Shown: piece by piece, positions 20,350 to 29,019 of the stretch
Layout of the letters: each line of letters starts with the position of its first letter
How positions within the stretch are numbered: position 1 is the stretch's first letter
Source: a candidate division KSB1 bacterium
Lineage (GTDB): Bacteria; Zhuqueibacterota; Zhuqueibacteria; Zhuqueibacterales; Zhuqueibacteraceae
Reading direction: 5' to 3'
Assembly (NCBI GenBank): GCA_034506175.1
Contig: JAPDQB010000026.1
Coordinates: forward strand, 21,797-85,796
Length of the DNA: 64,000 nucleotides
Program-made: the position numbers and the translations under genes
The notes under the pieces: model-generated
Seen by the model: the letters and a program-made list of their open reading frames with translations, nothing else
Told to the model about the DNA's origin: nothing
Databases searched by the model: none

Positions 20350-20964
20350 TTATTGTGCAATTCCCAAAATCACCCGCAGTTTTTTCGACGCGGCTTCGAT
20401 TTCCATCATCACCGTTCCGACCCGGCGCAAAAAATAGTTATAGGCGACCACAGCGGGAATCGCCACCACCAAACCGGCGGCGGTGGTAATGAGCGCCTCG
20501 GCAATGCCGGCGGAAACCACCGAGGGGCCGCCGGAGCCGGAAACCGCGAGATCGCGAAAGGCGCGGATGATGCCGACAACGGTGCCCAACAGTCCGATGA
20601 ACGGCGCGATGTTGCCCAGCGTTCCCAACACGCTCAAATAGCGCTCCAATTTCATTTTTTCTTCCAGCGCCGCGGCGTCCATCAATTCCGTCACGTTCTT
20701 GGCGCCGAGAGAAAAATTTTGCAGGCCCAGGCGCACGACGGCCGCCAGCGGCGCGGTCGAGCGCTGGCAAAATTCGATGCCGGCCTTGGCGCCGCCTTCA
20801 CGCACCTTTTTGTTCAACGTGTGAATGAACAACTCGGCGTTGATGCGCGTCCGCCGAAAATACAACCAACGCTCAATGATGAAGGTGATCGTAACCAGCG
20901 AACAGAGAAAAAGAATGATAAACGACGGGCTGGTGCGTACCGTCTCCCAAAAATTCAACTCCAT
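20350..20964 (-). CDS. MotA/TolQ/ExbB proton-channel protein, module B
   Basis: A 204-residue three-helix ExbB/TolQ protein: helix 1 (about 13-32), a long cytoplasmic helix region, then LGTLGNIAPFIGLLGTVVGI and GIAEALITTAAGLVVAIPAV, the two conserved channel helices. It should form the pentameric channel around the ExbD dimer. It starts 36 bases after the module A AgmX gene and continues the same operon. Confidence 0.92.
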   Translation of the reverse strand: MELNFWETVRTSPSFIILFLCSLVTITFIIERWLYFRRTRINAELFIHTLNKKVREGGAKAGIEFCQRSTAPLAAVVRLGLQNFSLGAKNVTELMDAAALEEKMKLERYLSVLGTLGNIAPFIGLLGTVVGIIRAFRDLAVSGSGGPSVVSAGIAEALITTAAGLVVAIPAVVAYNYFLRRVGTVMMEIEAASKKLRVILGIAQ

Positions 20965-21000
20965 GACGCGCTCCGAACCCTGCGGGCGTCGCCGGCCCGA

Positions 21001-22383
21001 TTAATTGGTTTTGATAAAAATGATCGGGTAAACAACTTTGACCTGTCCCTGCGTTATCGCGTCGTATTTCCATCGGCGAATGGCGGATAGAATCTCCCTT
21101 TTGAAATCTTCAATCGGAATTTCGGAAGAAAGAATCAGCGCATTGGCGACGGAACCATCGGCGGCAATGGTGACTTCAACTTCGACTTTGCCGCCCATAT
21201 CCGGATGCGTTTTCAAATATTTATTGTAAATGTAAGTCAACCGCCCCATGTTTTCCGACAAAACTTTGCGCAACGATTCTTCGGTGCGCGCGCCCATCGC
21301 CTCTTGCGAACCGCTCACCTTGCCGAGTTCCTCGATGCGGGCTTTGCCGGTTTTCTCCAATTTCACTGCCGGTTTGTTTTTGTTAACGTCGTTCTTCAAG
21401 ATATCTTCAATGCTGCTGTTGCCGCCTTTGCCGGAACCCAGCTCGCCGAAAGCCAGAATTTTATCGAGATCGGCATTGGAGTTGGATTCGCCGCGCCCGG
21501 CTGATAATTTGCCACCCGCCATAACCTTGTCGACGCTTTTCGCCAGCCCCTCTTCGGTCAGCCGTCGAATCAAATCGCTGCTGCCATCATCATCGCCGGT
21601 TCCGCCGAGCAAAACCAAGGCGCCCATGTTTGAAACGTCAACGCCTTCGCCGGGCTTGTCCGAGCCAAAACCTTTTTTCTCCCGGGTTTCGGCGGTTTTG
21701 GTTTCGTCTTTTTTCTCTTCGTCCTTTTCAGCCTTGGAAGATTCGGTGGATGATTTTGTTTCGACTCGCGCCGCAGTTTTGGGGCGAAGTTCCTCGGCGG
21801 ATTTAAACGTCGCCGCGATTTTCTGCACTTTTTGAAACAACCTGGTTTGATCGGCCGATTCCGGCGGCGCGATTTTGACCGAGCCTGCCCATTGCACGGC
21901 AATAAACTGCATAACGATCAAAACGGCGATGAGGGTTTTAAAAAAAGTGTCTTCCTTCAGGCTTTTCGTGAAAGCACGAACCGGAGAATAGCCTTCGAAT
22001 TGAAGCGCTTCAGAATTTTCGCCGTCAAAATCAAAATCGATACGGACGCCATCGAGAATGAGATGCCCGGATTTGCCGGGCGTTAAAGGCACCGTCGGTC
22101 TTCCGTCATGCTTCGGTAGAAGATCGTGTTGCAACAAATCGGAAAACGTCAGCCTGCTTTTATCATACACCACTTCGCCGCGGGTCTCATCGGCTAAACG
22201 TAGTTCGTAACCGCCATTGGTCGGAACGAACATGCGCAACCGTTTCGGGAATTTTTCTCCATATAAGACAACGTCATTATCGAGGTTGCGCCCCACGGTA
22301 AACTCCTCTTTGCCGCGCAGATAGCGATCCGTTACCTTGCCGTTTTGCTCGATGCGAAGTTTTAAGTTTTGTTTCAATTTCAT
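21001..22383 (-). CDS. AgmX/TonB-like energy transducer with FHA-like N-terminal domain, module A
   Basis: A 460-residue protein: an N-terminal cytoplasmic beta-rich domain (about 1-135) whose EEFTVGRNLDNDVVL segment recalls an FHA domain, a membrane helix (about 147-167), a long charged Lys/Glu linker, a Gly-rich part, and the C-terminal AgmX/TonB domain (about 365-460; ENMGRLTYIYNKYLKTHPDM, AIRRWKYDA). The two AgmX-type proteins share the C-terminal domain but not the N-terminus. The FHA reading is tentative, since phosphothreonine-binding residues are only partly recognisable. The ATG at 22383 is chosen over an upstream start that would overlap the ExbD gene. Confidence 0.85.
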   Translation of the reverse strand: MKLKQNLKLRIEQNGKVTDRYLRGKEEFTVGRNLDNDVVLYGEKFPKRLRMFVPTNGGYELRLADETRGEVVYDKSRLTFSDLLQHDLLPKHDGRPTVPLTPGKSGHLILDGVRIDFDFDGENSEALQFEGYSPVRAFTKSLKEDTFFKTLIAVLIVMQFIAVQWAGSVKIAPPESADQTRLFQKVQKIAATFKSAEELRPKTAARVETKSSTESSKAEKDEEKKDETKTAETREKKGFGSDKPGEGVDVSNMGALVLLGGTGDDDGSSDLIRRLTEEGLAKSVDKVMAGGKLSAGRGESNSNADLDKILAFGELGSGKGGNSSIEDILKNDVNKNKPAVKLEKTGKARIEELGKVSGSQEAMGARTEESLRKVLSENMGRLTYIYNKYLKTHPDMGGKVEVEVTIAADGSVANALILSSEIPIEDFKREILSAIRRWKYDAITQGQVKVVYPIIFIKTN

Positions 22384-22406
22384 CAGCACTATTCGCAGGA
22401 TTGTCC

Positions 22407-22916
22407 TTATTTTTGATAAACGGCGAGCAGCATGTTGTTGAAGCCGACTTGTCCGCACGTGTACATGACGCGCTTGATCACCGCAAACGACGCGTCGCGA
22501 TCACCCATGATATCGACAGTGCCGGTGAAGCCGACACGCGCATCGATTTCGCCGAGTTTTTCCGAGGATTGGCGGCTGTGCTGCAAGCTTTCGTGCAGCG
22601 GCTTGATGAGCAAATCGCTGTCGGCCTTGATCTCATCAACTCTTATCAGCGGCTTATCATCAAACATGATCCACTCTTTCGTGACCGCAATAATCGGCGC
22701 CGACCGCGGCGGTTTTTGGCTGGTCGATTCGGGCAGCCGCAGATCATTGGTGTTGGTTATGATCTGGCCATCGGCTGAGAAGCTCTTGAGCAAAAAAACC
22801 AACAGAATCGTAAACATGTCCAACAGCGAGGCCAACCGCAGCTCGAAATTGGGTTTCTGCTTCGGGCGGCTGCCGACAATCAAAAGCGGGCTTTTTTTCT
22901 TGTCCAAACTCAACAT
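22407..22916 (-). CDS. ExbD/TolR-type protein, module A, second copy
   Basis: A 169-residue protein with a cytoplasmic start (MLSLDKKKSPLLIVGSRPK), the helix SLLDMFTILLVFLLKSF carrying the channel aspartate, and a periplasmic domain ending GFNNMLLAVYQK. It is longer than the module B copies. It begins 3 bases after the preceding ExbD stop, which suggests coupled translation. Confidence 0.88.
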   Translation of the reverse strand: MLSLDKKKSPLLIVGSRPKQKPNFELRLASLLDMFTILLVFLLKSFSADGQIITNTNDLRLPESTSQKPPRSAPIIAVTKEWIMFDDKPLIRVDEIKADSDLLIKPLHESLQHSRQSSEKLGEIDARVGFTGTVDIMGDRDASFAVIKRVMYTCGQVGFNNMLLAVYQK

Positions 22917-22919
22917 CTC

Positions 22920-23381
22920 TCACCCTGAGATTGAAATATTGGCAAAACCGGACTCCCGACACCGATCCATCACTTTGATCACGTCATCATATTTAATCAT
23001 ATCTTCCGGTTGAATCACCACATCCTCGGAATCGGGAAACTTCTCTTTAATCTGGCGCAAATTCGCTTGCAGCTGCTCGAAATCATATTGCGCGCCCTTT
23101 TTCATGATAAAGGGAAAATTGAACGTCGGGCTTTTCAACTCAAAACCGTTTTCGCGGATGGCGAGCATGTTGAGCACGAGCGCTTTTTTTTCTTCACTCG
23201 GCTGGCTGACGCTGCTGTTTTTTTGCGATAATGACGGCAGCGACATTTCCAAAATCGCGATTTTCACGAAAGACGCCGTCAGCAGAAGAAATGGCACCAA
23301 AATCAAGAAGATGTTCATCACTGGTGTCATGTTGAGATCGCTGCCGCCATGACGCGTTTTAATTTTGGCTTTGAGATTCAT
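22920..23381 (-). CDS. ExbD-like protein with Asn in place of the membrane Asp, module A, first copy
   Basis: A 153-residue ExbD-family protein. The helix reads NMTPVMNIFLILVPFLLL: where the other three ExbD proteins of this operon have Asp, it has Asn. That aspartate is needed for proton coupling in ExbD and TolR, so this subunit probably cannot carry protons itself and may be a structural partner of the Asp-bearing copy. Its ATG overlaps the stop of the ExbB gene by 4 bases (ATGA). Confidence 0.87.
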   Translation of the reverse strand: MNLKAKIKTRHGGSDLNMTPVMNIFLILVPFLLLTASFVKIAILEMSLPSLSQKNSSVSQPSEEKKALVLNMLAIRENGFELKSPTFNFPFIMKKGAQYDFEQLQANLRQIKEKFPDSEDVVIQPEDMIKYDDVIKVMDRCRESGFANISISG

Positions 23382-24007
23382 TTTGGGCTCCGGCCGCGAA
23401 CCAGGCGCTGAAAAATCCTGGCGGTGTTTTCATTGATTTCGTTGATGATGGCCGTTGAACGTTCATTTAACATCGAATAAACCACCAGCGTCGGGATGGC
23501 CACGACGAGGCCAAAGGCGGTCGTATTCATCGCCACGGCAATGCCCTGCGCCAGCAGCGCCGCTTTTTGCGAGGCATCGGCGGCGGTAACCGCTTTGAAT
23601 GAATCGATGAGGCCGAAGATCGTCCCCAGCAAGCCCAACAACGTCGCAATATTGGCGAGCAACGACAAATAATTGGTGCGTTTTTCGATCTTGGGAATTT
23701 CGTTCATCGCCGCCAGTTCCATCGCCTGCTGAATATCCTCCGGCGATTTGCCGAATTCCTCCAGACCGGCCTTGGTGATGCGCGGCAGCGCGGCTTTGGA
23801 AACGCTGCACAATTCGACCGCGCTGGCGACGCTGCCTTTCTGCAGCAGTTCTAAAATTTTGTTGACAAAGGCCGTGGTATCGATGCGATTTTTGAAGTTG
23901 ATGAAAATGAACCGCTCGATAACAATTGCCATCGAAACAACCATCGTCAGCAAAATGGCGTGCATCCAACCCCCGCCGTCTCGATAAAATGCAATGATAT
24001 CGTCCAT
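23378..24007 (-). CDS. MotA/TolQ/ExbB proton-channel protein, module A
   Basis: A 209-residue ExbB-type protein with three helices (about 15-34, the segment NIATLLGLLGTIFGLIDSF, and GIAVAMNTTAFGLVVAIPTL). The last two form the channel wall. An AGGAGG lies 11 bases before the ATG. It is the first gene of the module A set (ExbB-ExbD-ExbD-AgmX) and the module B set repeats the same order. Confidence 0.92.
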   Translation of the reverse strand: MDDIIAFYRDGGGWMHAILLTMVVSMAIVIERFIFINFKNRIDTTAFVNKILELLQKGSVASAVELCSVSKAALPRITKAGLEEFGKSPEDIQQAMELAAMNEIPKIEKRTNYLSLLANIATLLGLLGTIFGLIDSFKAVTAADASQKAALLAQGIAVAMNTTAFGLVVAIPTLVVYSMLNERSTAIINEINENTARIFQRLVRGRSPK

Positions 24008-24127
24008 CTAAGTAAAACCTCCTGAAAAGTGTTTTGTTTAAATAAAAATTTATTCTCGGGAACCTGCGGAGAGTCCAGTCTTGTGCAAAATTACCCACGC
24101 CCGATTGAGAAAAATCCGCTTCTCGTC

Positions 24128-24517
24128 TCACCAGGGAATTTGGCCTCGCGGGTATTTGCGGGAGCTGCGAGGAAAGCGGTCTTTCTCCATCGGCCGGAAA
24201 ATCTCGCGAAAAAACGAACGGTCGATTTGAATGCCGTCGACTTTGGGATCACTGCCGGGAATAATGAACAACGCCTGTGGCTTGGCGATGCTGCCGAGCA
24301 CTTCGACTTTGTCCAGAAAAATTCGCACGTTTTTTCCGCTTTCGTCAATCACCGGCGCCGGCAAGGTATCTTGTGCCGCGGTTTGAGGCGCCGAGGTGGC
24401 CGGTTGTTGTTCCGGCGGTTGTGACTGCGATTCTTGCGCCAGAACCCAAGTCGCCCGGAAACAGACAAGGATTCCCCAAATTATGGCGGCGAAAAAAATC
24501 AAACGTGATTTCTGCAT
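24128..24517 (-). CDS. exported protein of unknown function in the ExbB/AgmX operon
   Basis: A 129-residue protein with a clear signal peptide (cleavage near ATWVLAQ), a Pro/Gln/Thr-rich stretch (about 30-60) and a C-terminal part with alternating hydrophobics (VEVLGSIAKPQALFIIPGSD) ending in a basic, aromatic tail. No family was recognised. It begins 3 bases after the large TPR gene and lies upstream of the ExbB gene, so it is likely a periplasmic component of the same machine. Confidence 0.65.
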   Translation of the reverse strand: MQKSRLIFFAAIIWGILVCFRATWVLAQESQSQPPEQQPATSAPQTAAQDTLPAPVIDESGKNVRIFLDKVEVLGSIAKPQALFIIPGSDPKVDGIQIDRSFFREIFRPMEKDRFPRSSRKYPRGQIPW

Positions 24518-24520
24518 CGT

Positions 24521-27500
24521 TTATATTGACTCACCGTTGCCAGTATTACTTTGGTTTATGGTTCCTTCTTCGCCGGTATCCTTCGGCTTTTCTTCAACGG
24601 CGCCGCTGGTTGGCATCACGCCATTGGCCGGCGCGGTAATGCCCAACTCCACGCTCAATGCTTCCATTCGTTGTCGACTCTGTTCGACCCACTGGTTGTT
24701 GACGCCGTTCTCCTCCGCCATTTTCACGTTGGATTGATAGGTGGCAAAGGCCTTTTCTTTGAAGGGGCGAATTTTTTGTTGAAGCTGTTCTTCATATTTT
24801 GCCATCAAATCTTCGGCGATCTGCTGTCGCGGCGATTCCCAGAAGAAGCGCGCAAACTCCTCGAACGTTGCGCCGATTTTGAATGAGGCCGCCGTCGTCC
24901 AATCCGCGACTTGATAACTTGCGGCTTCTTTGTAATCAGCCAACACTTCGTTGAACAAGGCTTGTTTGCGTTTTAAATTTTTATCGAGCGGCGCTTCGAG
25001 ATTGACCCGGCGGTACGTCTCGTAATTGATTTCTCCGAGCAGAAACTGCGCTTGCGCCGGCATGTAGACATCCACCGGTTGCGATTCGCGAACGTAGCGT
25101 CGATAAGCCTCAATCGTATTGTTAAAATAATTTGCCGCGACTTGATAGTCCTTGCGTTTATAACAAATTTCACCGGCGCGGCACAGGGCTTCCAGATATT
25201 GTCCGGGATCGCTCTTGTAGGTTGCCAGATAGCGGTCATACGTTTTCAAAGCATTTTCCAACAGACCGGCATTTTCATAACACTGCGCCGAAGCAAACAC
25301 GGCTTTAGCGGCATACGGCGAATTGGCGTTCAAGCTCACCAACGCCAGATAATTTTGCGCCGCGCGAGTCCAATTGCTTGACTCTTCGCAAAGCATGGCC
25401 GCCTTGAACAAGGCTTCGTCAACCCGTTTCGAATGGGGAAATTTGTAATACAATTTTTCGTAGGTGTCAATGGCCTTGTCCTTGTTGCCGGCTCGTTCAT
25501 ATTGCAGTGCGGCTTCGACCAACGCCAGCTCGGAAATGGTCGAATCGTTGCTGCTCAACGCGATGTTGTCAAAGGCCTGCGCGGCGGTCACGGCATCGCC
25601 TTTTTTCTTGAAAACTTCAGCCAATTTGAATTTTGCCGAGTTGATCAAACGATGCGCTCGCTCAACCTGACGGGTTGAATCCGGATATTTCTCCACGACG
25701 GCACGCGCCCAGCTTTCGGCCTCGAAAAATTTCTCCATTTGTATCGCGCATTGTGCGTTCAACAGATGCGCCTGCACGACAAACTGGCTAGCCGGCAAAT
25801 CCTTGATGAGCTTCGAGTAAACACGCTGTGCCATGGCGGGTTGCTGCAGGCTGAATAAGCTCTCGCCATATTTCATCAATATATCCGGCATCTTTTCGCT
25901 TGCCGGCAAAAGTTTGATGAAATCGTTGCATGCCACAAGCGCTTTGGGATAAATCGCATTTGGCACTCGTAACGTATCCGCCTTCCCGCTGCCTAAAAAA
26001 TCGGCCAAATAAAATGTCGTGGTGTCCGTGTTTTGCGCCGCGCTTAATTCCTCAAAATGTGCCAGAATCCGGTTGTAAGCAGCATCCGCCTTGAATTCCG
26101 AGTTGGGAAAATTCGCGACGACTTGGTGATATGCTTTGGCTGCATTCGCATAATCCTTGATCTCGTAGTAACACTCAGCTTGATAGTATTGCACTTTGCC
26201 GGCATTCGGTGATTTCGGAAATTTTTGCAGGAACTCGCCATAGCGCTCGATGGCCGTACGGTAACTCTTTTCGCTCATTTCCTTTTGGCCGCGAGCTTGG
26301 GCTTCTGTGGCCAGCGTCAAGAGTGCCTCTTCCGCCGAAGCCAGCGCCTTTTCACGCGTCGGGCCTTCGGGAAATTTGGCCAACCAGGCACCACCGGGGC
26401 CGTAATTCTTGACCAGTTTTATCCGAGCCTCCTCGGCTTTTCCCAAATCGCCGGCTTGTAAATAATTCCACACGATTTTGCCTTGAAAATCCGGCGCTTG
26501 CTCGTGATACGGCCATAGCCGCAGGATGGCGTCGAGTGTTTGAATGGCTTCGTCGTAAAAATTTCGTGATTGATACGTTTCAGCCAGGCGCATGAAAATC
26601 TCCAGACTATACGGCTTCTCGCCGAATTGAGTCATGAACGACTCGGCCTTGCGCGCACCGCCATAATCGGCGAAACATTGCGCCACGTATTCAATCGCCT
26701 CTTTACGCAAATCGGTTTTGGTTTTGCCCAAAATCTCTGTGTTCGAGGCTTTATCAACGAGATTGATGTCGTCGATCAAATAAATGAACGTGCTGATTGC
26801 CTTGGAAAAATCATTCTGATTATAATACGACCAGGCAAGCTTGTATAACGCCATATCAAAGAAAGGATTCTGCCAATTGTTGAGCAGTTTCGAGTAATGA
26901 TTCACCGCTTCGGCGTACTGGCGATGATCGAAATAATACTCACCCAGGCGAAAATGGCTTTCCAAAAGATATCCGCTCTTGGGATGTTCCGCCAAAAGCT
27001 TGTGGAAAAATTCCTTGGCGCGCTCGAGGTTGTTTTCCTCGAGATGGCAAATGGCAATGCGATAGACGACCTTGTCGATAAAAGGCGCCGCGGGATAATG
27101 ATCGAGGATTTTATAGCCCATCTCAATTGACGGCCGATAGCTCGGGCGCGGCATCACCGGCTCGGTCTTGATTTCGCCTCTGTCATAACGTTTCAGCAGC
27201 GAATCATATTCGGCCATCTTCAGTTGATAAGCGTGCGCCGATCGTTTCACATACAATTCCACGAGCTGGAACATGACGGTCGGGGTGAAATCACTGTCGG
27301 GATATTTGGCGATGAGCTGCTCACCTTCGGCTATGGCACGCTCCAAATCGCGAATGTTGGGGCTGAGCGGTTGCACAATGCTCCCGGGGGAATTCGTCTC
27401 AGCGGTTTTGTTGGCCGCAATCGTTTTGCCATCCCTGCTGTTGGCCTTTGCTGGAACCGCCGGCTTGCCGATATCTGCGGTCCGCACCTGGGCCGTAACA

Positions 27501-27580
27501 GAATTGCCCATATAAAAGTAGAAGAGGAGCAGCGCGGAAAAGATGCTGGCATGCGAAAGTTGTTTCGTATTGGTCTTCAT
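24521..27580 (-). CDS. large exported tetratricopeptide-repeat protein
   Basis: About 1019 residues: a signal peptide (LLLFYFYMGNSVTAQ), then helical TPR/Sel1-type repeats nearly end to end (for example ALFKAAMLCEESSNWTRAAQ, HFRLGEYYFDHRQYAEAVNH), and a low-complexity Pro/Glu/Gly C-terminus. The ATG at 27580 is chosen because the signal peptide starts there. Proteins of this architecture act as periplasmic or outer-membrane scaffolds, like the TPR proteins of Myxococcus Glt/Agl motors. It sits between the TPR pair upstream and the ExbB/AgmX modules downstream with very small gaps. Confidence 0.85.
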   Translation of the reverse strand: MKTNTKQLSHASIFSALLLFYFYMGNSVTAQVRTADIGKPAVPAKANSRDGKTIAANKTAETNSPGSIVQPLSPNIRDLERAIAEGEQLIAKYPDSDFTPTVMFQLVELYVKRSAHAYQLKMAEYDSLLKRYDRGEIKTEPVMPRPSYRPSIEMGYKILDHYPAAPFIDKVVYRIAICHLEENNLERAKEFFHKLLAEHPKSGYLLESHFRLGEYYFDHRQYAEAVNHYSKLLNNWQNPFFDMALYKLAWSYYNQNDFSKAISTFIYLIDDINLVDKASNTEILGKTKTDLRKEAIEYVAQCFADYGGARKAESFMTQFGEKPYSLEIFMRLAETYQSRNFYDEAIQTLDAILRLWPYHEQAPDFQGKIVWNYLQAGDLGKAEEARIKLVKNYGPGGAWLAKFPEGPTREKALASAEEALLTLATEAQARGQKEMSEKSYRTAIERYGEFLQKFPKSPNAGKVQYYQAECYYEIKDYANAAKAYHQVVANFPNSEFKADAAYNRILAHFEELSAAQNTDTTTFYLADFLGSGKADTLRVPNAIYPKALVACNDFIKLLPASEKMPDILMKYGESLFSLQQPAMAQRVYSKLIKDLPASQFVVQAHLLNAQCAIQMEKFFEAESWARAVVEKYPDSTRQVERAHRLINSAKFKLAEVFKKKGDAVTAAQAFDNIALSSNDSTISELALVEAALQYERAGNKDKAIDTYEKLYYKFPHSKRVDEALFKAAMLCEESSNWTRAAQNYLALVSLNANSPYAAKAVFASAQCYENAGLLENALKTYDRYLATYKSDPGQYLEALCRAGEICYKRKDYQVAANYFNNTIEAYRRYVRESQPVDVYMPAQAQFLLGEINYETYRRVNLEAPLDKNLKRKQALFNEVLADYKEAASYQVADWTTAASFKIGATFEEFARFFWESPRQQIAEDLMAKYEEQLQQKIRPFKEKAFATYQSNVKMAEENGVNNQWVEQSRQRMEALSVELGITAPANGVMPTSGAVEEKPKDTGEEGTINQSNTGNGESI

Positions 27581-27621
27581 GGTCAACCTGTTCCCTTCTC
27601 CTGAGCAAAGCCCTTTAAGCA

Positions 27622-28365
27622 TTATTTCGGCATTCCTTTGAGAAACAGTGCTCGGGCTTTGCCGTATTCGGCATAGGCGTGCCAATGTTTGCGCGACTCC
27701 TTTCGCTCGATTTCTTTTTGCATGAGTTCGATATTTTGCGAAGCTTCTTCAAACAGCTTGCGCTCGGTCATGATGTTTTCAATCAATTGATCTTGCTGGC
27801 GTGACAAGCGGCTATGTTCATCTTTGATGTACTTCGGTACCGCTTTATCCAGATTTATCTTTGTCAACAGCTTTGCTTCCAACATCAACAATTGAATTTT
27901 CAATTTTTCCATCGCCTGTTCTTGCTCGCGCAGCCCGAGCTGCAGCTCGGCGACGCGTTCGACAATATTATTGGCCTCGGGATAGCGTTGGCTGATGTAA
28001 TCGTATTCCTTGAACGCAAAATCATAAAATCCCATTTGCAGATAACATTGCCCGAGCAAAAAGCGCGCTTCCTCCCCAAATTCGGCCTCATCGTAATTTT
28101 TGATCAATTCGTTAAGCGTGATAACCGCCGTCTGAAAATCATTCTGCTTGATCGCCGCCCAGCTGCTCGCCAGCAGAGCATGAGGAAAAACTTCGTGATC
28201 GGCATTAATACGACGAAAATGGGCAATGGCTTCCGGATAATAGCCCAATTCGTAATAAATGTAACCCAATGATAAGTGCGTGTTATTGATAACTTCTCGT
28301 TGTTCGGGTCGAATCAACGGCAGGGTCAGCAATTTGCGCAACGCCGTGACGGCTCGATTGACCAT
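27622..28365 (-). CDS. TPR protein, 3' part of a gene split by an A10 frameshift site
   Basis: This 247-codon frame begins in mid-repeat: MVNRAVTALRKLL is the second half of a TPR unit whose first half (LYTVGLAYLKKK) ends the preceding frame. It continues with TPR helices (LSLGYIYYELGYYPEAIAHF) and a coiled-coil C-terminus. There is no signal peptide and no ribosome site, and the ATG lies within the poly-A run, so independent translation is unlikely. I read it as the C-terminal part of one 453-residue protein with 28326-28982. Confidence 0.7.
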   Translation of the reverse strand: MVNRAVTALRKLLTLPLIRPEQREVINNTHLSLGYIYYELGYYPEAIAHFRRINADHEVFPHALLASSWAAIKQNDFQTAVITLNELIKNYDEAEFGEEARFLLGQCYLQMGFYDFAFKEYDYISQRYPEANNIVERVAELQLGLREQEQAMEKLKIQLLMLEAKLLTKINLDKAVPKYIKDEHSRLSRQQDQLIENIMTERKLFEEASQNIELMQKEIERKESRKHWHAYAEYGKARALFLKGMPK

Positions 28366-28982
28366 TTTTTTTTTAAATAGGCCAGGCCGACGGTATACAA
28401 ACTATGGTCAAAATACTTACTGCGAGCCCGTACTTTACTGAGCGCGGCAATGGCATTATCGTAATCGCGTTGAGAATAGTAAGACATGCCGGCATAATAG
28501 CGCGCGCCATCGATAATATCGTCATCGGAAAATTTGGCGACGATGCCCGCGAAAAGTTTCAGGCACTCCTCGTAATTTTCAGTCTGATAGGCAATTTGCT
28601 GCAATCCATAAAGCGCCTCGGCGGCATAATCGCTTTGCGGATATTTTGTCAACAAAAAACGAAACATCTTCGCCGAGGATTTATACATGGTCATTTGATA
28701 CATGCTTTCACCGAGATGGTACAACACGCCGTCGACTTGCGAAAATGCCGGATAATAATCGAGCAAAATGATCAACTCACGCGCCGCTTTCCAATACTCC
28801 TTTTCGTCGAAATTTTTCCGCGCATTTTGATACAGCCGCGCAGCCGCCCTGTCCATGTTGCGATCTTGCAAAAGCTCGGGAACGCCATCTTGTTCTTGCG
28901 ACCAGGCGTCAACAACATTTGCCAAGCCCACCAGGCCTATGCAAACCCAGGTGTTGATAAAATGTGTCAATCTTATTTTCAT
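28326..28982 (-). CDS. exported TPR protein, 5' part of a gene split by an A10 frameshift site
   Basis: A 218-codon frame with an N-terminal signal peptide (WVCIGLVGLANVVDAWSQ) and four TPR-like repeats (WKAARELIILLDYYPAFSQV, YAAEALYGLQQIAYQTENYE). After GLAYLKKK the zero frame turns into WSIEPSRRCANC and stops, which is not TPR-like. A -1 shift within the A10 run restores the repeat. It lies 37 bases after the outer-membrane-type gene in the same operon. Possible explanations are programmed frameshifting or slippage, a recent mutation, or a homopolymer error. Confidence 0.7.
   Translation of the reverse strand: MKIRLTHFINTWVCIGLVGLANVVDAWSQEQDGVPELLQDRNMDRAAARLYQNARKNFDEKEYWKAARELIILLDYYPAFSQVDGVLYHLGESMYQMTMYKSSAKMFRFLLTKYPQSDYAAEALYGLQQIAYQTENYEECLKLFAGIVAKFSDDDIIDGARYYAGMSYYSQRDYDNAIAALSKVRARSKYFDHSLYTVGLAYLKKKWSIEPSRRCANC
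28365..28374 (-). other. A10 slip site joining two TPR frames
   Basis: On the minus strand the sequence is TTT followed by ten A and then TGG. The zero frame reads TTA AAA AAA AAA TGG; a -1 slip (A AAA AAA heptamer) moves the ribosome into the downstream TPR frame exactly inside a TPR motif. One extra A in the run would have the same effect. Confidence 0.7.
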
Positions 28983-29019
28983 TCCAATTCAAAGCACGTT
29001 AATGAATAACTTGTTTCGG

